Of a stretch of DNA of 42,500 nt, positions 1 to 6,860 are shown piece by piece. The position numbers were made by a program, and so were the translations under genes. This DNA comes from Prorocentrum cordatum (taxonomy: Eukaryota; Sar; Dinophyceae; Prorocentrales; Prorocentraceae). The notes under the pieces were generated by a model, which saw nothing but the letters and a program-made list of their open reading frames with translations, was not told the origin of the DNA and did no database searches. Where the stretch lies: assembly GCA_963575745.1 (NCBI GenBank), contig CAUYUJ010000348.1, forward strand, positions 336,710 to 379,209, given 5' to 3'. The stretch's first letter is position 1, and each line of letters opens with the position of its first letter.

Positions 1-1814
1 TCAGGAGCGCTCGGGGAAGGGCTCGGGAGGCCATCGGGGAAAGCCACCGAAAGCGCCGGGGAGGCTCGCAAGGATCTACAGGGAGGGCCCAAGAGAGCTT
101 CAAGAAAATTCGAAATCCAGTGAACTCTTAAGAGAAACCGCTGTTGGGTCGGCCATCACCTCCGGGCGCGCCTTGATGGTGCGATCCAGTCGCATCACCG
201 CCAACGGGAGGGTTTGTTCGCCATGTCCCATTCTGTTCGCCCAGAGGGTCAGTGGAGGCCTTCGGGCGAACAGAACGGGACAGGGCAAGGAATGGGGAAG
301 ACATGTCCGAATCTCCTGGGCCCCCCAGATGCTCGTCCGAAGAATGCGGAGAGGTCCCAGGGTCATATCAATTGGCTGCTGTCCCAGGGGTCCGGTCTGC
401 TTGGCCCGAAGAGTTTGCCAAGGCCCCTGGGGGAACAGAATGGCACAGCATATCGGGCAAAGGGGGGCGGTAGCTGGCCTGTCAGACCCGGCGTTCGTCT
501 TCTGCCCAAGCGGCGCGGGGCCCACGGGCCCCAGGGTTGGCGTCCCGCTGGGATTCCTCTTGTTCGCCCACAGGGTTGGAGGAGGCCTCCAGGCGAACAG
601 AATGGGGCAGGACAATGAATGTGGGAGACTTGTCGCAAGCTCCCAGCCCCCCCAAGTGTGCGCCCGAAGGGTGTGGGGCCGCGTTGGCTCCCTCAAAGGG
701 CCGTCTTGGAGCCGTCTAGGCCCGTCTTGAGGGCGCCGTTTGCCCTGATGGGGCCGTCTTGGTTCGTCGTGGGCCCCTCATGGGCGCGTCCGTAGGCCGT
801 CCTGGGCCCATCGGGGTCCTCGTGGGGCTGTCTTGGAGCCGTCTGGGACCGTGAGGAGGCCGCCTTGGAGTCGTCTTGGGCCCCTCCTGTGCGCCTCCTT
901 GGGCCGTCCTGGGCCCAGCAGGGGCCGTGTTGGCACCCTCTTGGGGCTGTCTTGGAGCCGTCTTGAGCCGTCGCAGCGCGCCTTGGGTTGTGCTGGGTCC
1001 GTCTTGGCCCGTCTTGGGGCCTTCCTGGGCGGTTCCTCGGACCCTCCTGGGACTTTCTGGGGCCTCTTGGTGCATCGGACCGCCGAAACGGCGGGAAACG
1101 CAAAGGGTGTGACAGTAAACAATGGAAAATTGACGATTTTTGCCAGCTGGGACTCTCTTGCCATCTTGGTCCGTCTTGAGGCCCCGAACGGGCGCGTCCT
1201 TGGGCCGTCCTGGGCGCACCCTCCTGGGACCGTCTTGGAATCGTCTTGGGCCGTCTTGAGCGCGCCTTGGGCCGTCCTGGGCCGGTCTGGGGCCGTGTTG
1301 GCACCCTCGCGGCGAGGAAGCTCGGAGGCGGGCTCGAGGCCTCTTCGGGGCCATTTTGGAAGCTGTTGGGGCCTCTGTAGGGGCCTCGTTTGGGCTCCTT
1401 GGGAGCCTCCTGGGGCCTCTTCGGGGGATTCTTGGCGGCCCCTTGGGGCCTCTTGGGGGCCTGTTTGGGCCTCCTGGCGCCCTCTTGGGGCGGAAGGCTC
1501 GGATTTTCGGTCCGTGGTCCCCCTCTTGGCCCCCTCTTGGGCCTGTCTTCGGGCCCTCGTGGGCCGTCTTGAGCGTCTCTTGGGTCGTCTTGGGGCCCTC
1601 TTGGGCTGTCTTGGGGCGCTCTTGGAAGCCTCTTGGGCCGTTCTGGGGCGCTCTTGGAGGCCTCTTGGGCCGTCTTCGAGCGTCGGAAAGCGGAAAAGGC
1701 GAGAAGGCCAAAATCCTTCCAAAACCGTAAAACGGACGATTTTGAGGCCCAAAACCGTCCAAAACCTCCTGAGGCGGTCCCCTCGTCCGCCCCCCTCGCT
1801 TCGAAGCAGTTTTT
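1..1814. repeat. Module alpha, copy 1 (5' end cut by the window)
   Basis: This is the first of three near-identical copies; the others start at 16907 and 24273. Positions 1-700 are a non-degenerate part with hairpins. On the - strand it reads as three diverged repeats of a CP(I/V)LFA-RPP-TLWAN theme about 160 bp apart. Positions 700-1680 are the degenerate TCTTGGGCCG-type tract. A-rich islands lie near 1080-1150 and 1676-1765. The copy ends in the common header CGTCCGCCCCCCTCGCTTCG. Both strands carry long open frames, but these follow from composition and repetition, so I do not call genes. Confidence 0.85.
225..281. repeat. Long inverted repeat (hairpin) in module alpha
   Basis: The arms GTCCCATTCTGTTCGCCC (225-242) and GGGCGAACAGAACGGGAC (264-281) pair over 18 positions with one A/C mismatch, around a 21-nt loop. 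A weaker relative with 8-bp arms TGTTCGCC/GGCGAACA lies at 561-599. The hairpin is also present in the copies near 17131 and 24497; a base change in one copy's arm (17138 region) weakens the pairing there. Confidence 0.75.
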
Positions 1815-1935
1815 ACCTAACAGCGAAGACTGATAGGTTTCTAGTTGACTCAAAAGAGCTCACAGATCACTCCACAGGGGGGTCCGGGCAGGTGTTGGGA
1901 GTTGCCGGGCGGCAGGTGCCGGGCTCGTTTTTCGC

Positions 1936-2437
1936 CAACAGTCACACACTTCGTGCTCTTCGATTCCCAGAACTCCATTCCCAGGCCACATTCTGGAGGG
2001 CCGATGCAACAGTCACACACTTCGTGCTCTTCGAGTTCCCAGAACTCCATTCCCGGGCCACATTCTGGAGGGCCGGATGCAACAGTCACACACTTCGTGC
2101 TCTTCGAGTTCCCAGAACTCCATTCCCGGGCCACATTCTGGAGGGCCGGATGCAACAGTCACACACTTCGTGCTCTTCGAGTTCCCAGAATTCCATTCCC
2201 GGGCCACATTTTGGATGCCCGGAGCCAACTGTAGGCCACTTCGTGCTCTTCGAGTTCCCAGAACTCCATTCCCGGGCCACATTTTGAATGCCCGGAGCCA
2301 ACTGTAGGCCACTTCGTGCTCTTCGAGTTCCCAGAACTCCATTCCCGGGCCACATTTTGAATGCCCGTAGCCAACTGTAGGCAACTTCGTGCTCTTCGAC
2401 TTCCCAGAACTCCCATTCCTGGGCCACATTTTCAGCA
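1936..2437. repeat. 73-bp tandem repeat, about 7 units
   Basis: Units start at about 1936, 2007, 2080, 2153, 2226, 2299 and 2372, each carrying CACTTCGTGCTCTTCGAGTT and then a CCATTCCCGGGCCACATT segment. The first four units start CAACAGTCACACA. The last three start CAACTGTAGGCCA or a close form, so two subtypes lie in blocks. The period is not a multiple of three, so reading frames rotate through the array and the long frames seen on both strands are not evidence of protein coding. Confidence 0.92.
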
Positions 2438-3260
2438 GGGGCAAGAGCACGACGAGGAGGAGGACGAGCAAGACCAGGAGGACGAGGACGAGCAGGAGCA
2501 GGACGAGGAGCAGGAGGAGCAGGAGAAGAAGGACGAGCAGGAGGAGGAGGAGGACGAGCAGGAGGAGGAGGACGACCAGGAGGAGGAGGACGACCAGGAA
2601 GAGGAGGAGGAGGAGGAGGAGGAGGAGGAGGGGGAGGAGTAGGAGGAGGAGGAGGAGGAGGAGGAGGAGGAGGAGGAGGAGGAGGAGGAGGAGGAGGAGG
2701 AGGACGAGGAGGAGGAGGAGGAGGGGGGGGGAGAGTACCAGGAGGAGGAGAACGAGGACCACCAGGAGGAGGAGGAGGAGGAGGAGGAGGAGGAGGAGGA
2801 GGAGGAGGAGGAGGAGGAGAGAACACCAGGAGGAGGAGGACGAGCAAGACGAGGAGGACGAGAACGAGGACGACCAGGAAGAGGAGGAGGAGGAGGAGGA
2901 GGAGGAGGAGGGGAGGGGGAGGACTACCAGGAGGAGGAGGAGGAGGAGGAGGAGGAGGAGGAGGAGGAGGAGGAGGAGGAGGAGGACGAGGAGGAGGAGG
3001 AGGAGGAGGACGAGGAGGAGGAGGGGGGGGGAGAGCACCAGGAGGAGGAGAACGAGGACCACCAGGAGGAGGAGGAGGAGGAGGAGGAGGAGGAGGAGGA
3101 GGAGGAGGAGGAGGAGGAGAGAGCACCAGGAGGAGGAGGACAGCAAGACGAGGAGGACGAGAACGAGGACGAGCAGGAGGAAGAGGAGGAGGAGGAGGAG
3201 GAGGAGGAGGAGGAGGAGGAGCAGGAGAAAGAGGAGGAGGAGGAGGCAGGCTGAGGCTGA
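2438..3260. repeat. Long GGA/GAG purine-rich tract with higher-order duplication
   Basis: About 820 bp are almost pure purine on the + strand, (GGA)n with scattered GAC, CAG and ACC interruptions. A longer block is duplicated with an offset of about 300 bp: a G-run followed by GAGAGYACCAGGAGGAGGAG occurs near 2726 and again near 3028, each followed by a second ACCAGGAGGAGGA block about 95 bp on. The tract ends in a diverged GCTGAGGCTGAGGCTGTGACT region (3248-3330). Predicted poly-Arg, Glu, Gly, Pro or Leu frames are artefacts of the repeat. Confidence 0.93.
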
Positions 3261-3424
3261 GGCTGTGACTGCGACTGCCGTTGCCGCTGCGACTGTCATC
3301 GCGAATGCGACTACGACTGCGAGAACAGCAGAATTCGACAACTGGATTTTCATCTGAATCTTAAGGGGAATGCTTTCAGATATGCTTCTACACATCGCTG
3401 TTAGGTTGCTTTGCCGGGATAATT

Positions 3425-4400
3425 AAGCCCCGTGGCACCTCTTGGGGATCTCTTTTGGGCTCCTGGGGGCCTCTTGGGCCTCCACTGGATTCGCTGCCCT
3501 CGGTCGGCAATCGTCGATCCTACGACGACTCTCCCCAACGGAGAAACATCGAAGGCCCTCGGAGCGTCCAACATTGTTCTTTTGTGCCTTCGATATGCCG
3601 GTCGCCTCTCGTCCGCTCCCCCCCTCCTGGAAGCAATTCTGAAGCCACTTAGGGCTTCGTGGGGGCCGTTTGGGGATCTCTTGGGGCGTTTTTGCCTGCG
3701 ATATGCCTGTCGCCTCTCGTCCGCTCCCCCGCTCCTGGAGGGAATTCTGAAGGCACTGAAGGCTTCGTGGGGGCCGTTTCGGAGCCTCTTCGGCCTTCGT
3801 TTGGGCCTCCCGGGGGGGCTCTTAGGGCCCTCTCGGGCCGTCTTGGGTGCCTCTTGGGCCGTCTTGGGGCCGCTCCTGGGGTCGCCTTGGGTGCCTCTTG
3901 GGCCGTCTTGGGCGCCTCCTGGGCCGTCCTAGGGCCGTCCTGGGGCGTCTTGGGACCGTCTGGGGGCCGTCCTGGCCCGTCTTGGGGCTCTCTTGGGGTC
4001 CTCTTCGGCCGTCTTGGAGCGGTCGGGGGGGCTTCTTGGGCCGTCTTGGAGCGTCGGGAAGCCGACGAGGCGAGGAGGCCGAAAACATCGAAAAACACAC
4101 TAGAAATCGACGATTTCTGTCGCTCGGAGCCCTCTTGGGAGGCCTCTTGGGAGGCCTCTTCGGGCGTCTTGGACGCCTCTTGGGCCGCCTGGGGCGAATC
4201 TCGGGCGTCTTGGGCCCATCTTTAAGCGTGCCGGGGCTCTCCGGGGCCGTCTTGGGGGCTTCTGGGGGCCCTCTCGACATGTCCTGGGGCCTGCCTGGGC
4301 GGCCCGGGGCGGCCCGGGGCCAGCCTGGGGCGGTTTTGAGACATTTGAGCCTGCGCCCTTCTGGCACGCACGTGCTCCTGCAATGTAGTAGAGACTAGGG
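3425..4400. repeat. Module beta, copy 1
   Basis: It shares its layout with 15857-16650, 18726-19735 and 20446-21385. It opens at the alpha/beta junction AAGCCCCGTGGCACC. It then has an island with the hairpin TCGTCG-ATCCTA-CGACGA (3511-3528), two header-like CTCGTCCGCTCCCC segments (3607 and 3716), the degenerate tract, and an A-rich island with GAAATCG-A-CGATTTC (4103-4117). It runs out in GGCACGCACGTGC next to a PPR remnant. This copy lacks about 45 bp present in the others near 3870 (the CGTCTGAGACCCGCCTCGG segment). Confidence 0.85.
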
Positions 4401-4440
4401 CTGACCCGTGGACTCCGTCCACGACATCTTCCTGGAAAAT
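4360..4440 (-). pseudogene. PPR-unit remnant with GTGGAC...GTCCAC hairpin
   Basis: Read on the - strand, VVDGVHGSALVS is followed, after a one-base deletion in the Ser codon, by YYIAGARACQKGA, a degenerate start of a PPR unit (consensus here SYNAGISACEKG). The DNA encoding VDGVH is a perfect 6-bp hairpin, GTGGAC-TCC-GTCCAC on the + strand (4408-4422). PPR proteins are helical-repeat RNA binders; this is only a fragment. Confidence 0.6.
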
Positions 4441-4531
4441 CTTAACAGAAACCGCTGTTGGGTCGGCCATCACCTCCGGGCACGCCTTGATGGTGCGATC
4501 CAGTCGCGATCCTCCTCCGCCCCCCTCGCTT
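4441..4531. repeat. Alpha remnant with internal deletion; target site of element 1
   Basis: The stretch AGAAACCGCTGTTGGGTCGG through GATCCAGTCGC matches alpha (about 139-190). It then jumps to the alpha-end header CCGCCCCCCTCGCTT, so about 1.6 kb of alpha is missing. The header is then split by element 1 after CTCGCTT. Confidence 0.75.
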
Positions 4532-4631
4532 TAAATGTTATTATAACGCTCTTTTATACTGCTTGTTCCCCTCCCCTCGTGCCGTCCTCTTCTGTGTCTT
4601 CTCTCGGCTTTGCCGTCCTCAAGATTTCGGC
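4532..4631 (+). repeat. Element 1 repeat A1
   Basis: This 100-bp repeat begins TAAATGTTATTATAACGC and continues pyrimidine-rich to GATTTCGGC. It is identical to A2 at 11550-11649. Its AT-rich start stands out from the surrounding DNA, and it probably contains the 5' end of the transcript (inference). Confidence 0.92.
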
Positions 4632-4636
4632 TCTAG

Positions 4637-6625
4637 AAGCTTGGGGTCCCAGCGGACCCGAGGGCAGAGCCGTCTCCTTTTTGGCAGATTGCACGTGTCG
4701 GGCGGGGCCCGACGGCCGGCCATCCCCAGCGGAGGGCCCAGACCCTCGTCACCACGAGGGCGTGGTGGTACATCGCGGCCTGCGCGGCGGGCTGGATCGG
4801 GCCCGACATCGCGGAGGAGGGCCGCCCGTTCTTCGGGTTCGCAGAGGCGGACGAGCTGGCCGAGGGCGACGGCACGGACTACGAGGACGCTGCGGGGCAG
4901 GTGATCATCGTGGGAACGAAGGCGTCGGTCGTCATGGCGCCGTGGGCGCGTTGGAACCGCATCTACCTCAAGACGGGCAGCAGCAGCGGCAGCGTCATGC
5001 TGCTGATCAGCAAGATCGGCAAGTCGAACAGCACTCTCTGGACGTGTGCGGACCCGACACTACGGGTCCAGGTCGTCAATGTCCGTGACAAGGACAGGGT
5101 TTTCACGAAACCCAGGGTCGGCATCCACTGGACGGAGCATCCTGGGCTGAGCGCGGCCTCGCGTGACCTCGTGCTGGCGGCCTCGGAGAAGCTCATCGCG
5201 AGGCGGGAGCTGGAGGGTGAGGGGGCCGCGCGCAAGCCCAGCCCCAAGGCCAAGGCGCCCCCGAAGTCCAAGAGGGCTGGCAAGAAGAAGGAGCACTTCC
5301 TGTGGTGGGCTGTCGGGGGCGCCATCAACCTGGTGAGCTTCGTGTGGCTCCGCCGCTCTGGCGGGTTCTGCGTGGCAGCGGGGTTCCTGGGCTGGCGCGC
5401 CTGGCGGGCGTTGGGGCTGGGCTCGGCGCTCAAGTCCTTCTACGACATGGTCGTCACGGCAGGTGAAGCGGCTCATGAGGCAGGGCAGTACTACGAGATG
5501 GCCGAGGAGATGTGGGAGAGTGGCGAGCTCGAGACGATCGTCACCACCCTGGGCTGCGCGGTGGCAGGCGCCTACGTCTTGTTCTGGATGTTCCACGGCG
5601 GTCGCAAGCTCTGGGCAGGAGACTCTGACACGGAGAGTGAGGCCTCGGATTCGGACTACGTGGCGGGGACCCAGGTGCCCGACTCGGACGACGAGCCTGA
5701 TGCGCGCCACCTCTATGCAGAGCTTGCTAGGGGGCAGTCGGCGCTCCAGGCGAGCGTCGCCTCTTTGGCCGAGGTGATGGCTGGGAAGACGGGCGCCGGC
5801 CAGGACGAAGCGTCTACGCCGAAGAAGCCGCCCAGGCGCCTCCCGTTCGAGAGCGACAGCGAGGAGCAGCAGCCCGAGAAGCCCTCAGGTACCCAGGTGG
5901 ACGCCTTCCTGAAGAAGCTGCAGGAGCATGAGCGTGTGGTCTCTGAGGACTCGGGCCGTGCCACCAAGGGGAGTGCGCCGACGTCGGCCTCTTCGACACC
6001 TACGAGCTGGGACAAGATCTCCGCGGGATCCGCGGGGGTGCGTGACACCGTGGCGCAGCTCGAGATCGAGGCCCGCAACCCGAAGGATGGGCTGCTCGCC
6101 ACGCTCAAGTCCTACCGCGAGGTGGACAGTGGGCGTGTTGGGGGGGTCCAGGCTCGGGTCGCGCCGACGGTGCTTGCACGTCTCTACAAGTCAGGGCGGG
6201 GCGCTCGGGCCGAGCTGGATGACTGGCTCAGGCAGAAGGAGCTCATCAAGTGCTCCATCGCGTCGGAGGTGTACATGCTCGGGGCTGTCTTGGACAAGAT
6301 GATGTCGGCGGGCGAGTTCGACTCCCTGATCAACTCACAGGCGGCCGAGCTCACGTGCTTGCGCTTGTACTCGATTTTCAAGGCCTACGAGCTCGTCGAG
6401 CAGGAGTCGGACTGGCGTCGCCCGAAGTCGGCGAATGGCAGCAAGTGGAAGTCCAAGGTGAACTGGGCCTACGCGGAGGAGTTCCTGGACCTAGCGAGGC
6501 AGACCAGCCCTGGCGTGCTGGCGGCGGACGACGAAGTGGCGGAGCGTCTCAAGCGGAAGGCTGCGATCAGCAAGCACCTCGGCGGGCTCGGCGAGGCAGG
6601 CGGTCGTGGCCATGCGGACGAATAG
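4637..6625 (+). CDS. Element 1 ORF1: gag-position protein with membrane-like segments
   Basis: The frame is open from 4637 to a TAG at 6623-6625. The first in-frame ATG is at 4934 (MAPWARWNRIY) and is matched exactly in element 2. Similarity extends upstream of it, with a hydrophobic stretch and an acidic stretch, but without any ATG, so the true start is unresolved. Numbered from the GTG at 4901, hydrophobic segments lie near residues 133-150, 155-168 and 212-231. An acidic linker with GTQVPDSDDEP follows at 256-266. A conserved C-terminal half carries RNPKDGLLATL and AAELTCLRLY. I see no zinc knuckle. The position suggests a structural (Gag-like) role; the membrane segments are unusual for Gag. 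The family is not recognised. Confidence 0.75.
   Translation, partial: KLGVPADPRAEPSPFWQIARVGRGPTAGHPQRRAQTLVTTRAWWYIAACAAGWIGPDIAEEGRPFFGFAEADELAEGDGTDYEDAAGQVIIVGTKASVVMAPWARWNRIYLKTGSSSGSVMLLISKIGKSNSTLWTCADPTLRVQVVNVRDKDRVFTKPRVGIHWTEHPGLSAASRDLVLAASEKLIARRELEGEGAARKPSPKAKAPPKSKRAGKKKEHFLWWAVGGAINLVSFVWLRRSGGFCVAAGFLGWRAWRALGLGSALKSFYDMVVTAGEAAHEAGQYYEMAEEMWESGELETIVTTLGCAVAGAYVLFWMFHGGRKLWAGDSDTESEASDSDYVAGTQVPDSDDEPDARHLYAELARGQSALQASVASLAEVMAGKTGAGQDEASTPKKPPRRLPFESDSEEQQPEKPSGTQVDAFLKKLQEHERVVSEDSGRATKGSAPTSASSTPTSWDKISAGSAGVRDTVAQLEIEARNPKDGLLATLKSYREVDSGRVGGVQARVAPTVLARLYKSGRGARAELDDWLRQKELIKCSIASEVYMLGAVLDKMMSAGEFDSLINSQAAELTCLRLYSIFKAYELVEQESDWRRPKSANGSKWKSKVNWAYAEEFLDLARQTSPGVLAADDEVAERLKRKAAISKHLGGLGEAGGRGHADE
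6610..6625 (+). promoter_or_regulatory. Conserved nucleotide block across the ORF1 stop codon
   Basis: The 16-mer ACGAATAGGTTGCGGC (6619-6634) spans the TAG stop and is identical in element 2 (about 33288-33273 on the - strand), although the proteins around it are strongly diverged. After the stop the ORF1 frame stays open in both elements. It may act in stop-codon readthrough or reinitiation; this is inference from conservation only. Confidence 0.45.
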
Positions 6626-6860
6626 GTTGCGGCAGGAGGTTTCACGGCTACCTCTTGCCAAGCCAGCACACAGTGCATAAGTCCGTGTAGCTTGATCGCC
6701 CAGAGTCTAGGAAGGTGTTCGACGGCTACGAGGGGTTGGGACTGTCGCGCTGTTGAGCGTGGCTCGGCACGTGTGATTAGTTGCGTCCTGGTGGTCTTCG
6801 TCCACTTGTATATCGGGGCGCAGCTCTACCAGACTGTGGGCATCTCTCATCGTGGACTGC

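Larger units (their letters stand above)
1815..3406. mobile_element. Putative non-autonomous insertion with 12-bp terminal inverted repeats
   Basis: In other copies of this locus the header runs GCAGTTTTT directly into AAGCCCCGTGG (for example near 18715). Here that junction is split by about 1.6 kb. The insert begins ACCTAACAGCGA (1815) and ends in its exact complement TCGCTGTTAGGT (3395-3406). A further 18 bp (3407-3424) separates the right repeat from the resumed module. No transposase-like ORF is visible; the interior is tandem repeat and GGA tract. No target duplication is obvious. It could be a DNA-transposon derivative or another TIR-bearing repeat. The ends are clear; the class is not. 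Confidence 0.6.

Noticed and set aside
716-1853. Long - strand frames rich in RPKTAQEAPKTAPRRP, here and in all other degenerate modules
   Set aside because: They are translations of the TCTTGGGCCG-type repeat. Several frames and both strands are open at once, there is no domain, and frames change between copies.
1936-2437. CRISPR-like array
   Set aside because: Units are contiguous 73-mers with no spacers, and the context is eukaryotic.
2013-3395. Poly-Leu, poly-Pro, poly-Arg and poly-Glu proteins
   Set aside because: Artefacts of the GGA/TCC tract. The same applies at 40296-41062 and 20200-20450.
4901-4903. GTG as the start of ORF1 (and GTG at 6852 and 35131)
   Set aside because: Bacterial-type starts have no support in a eukaryotic nuclear setting. 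The nearest conserved ATG or an upstream exon is more likely.
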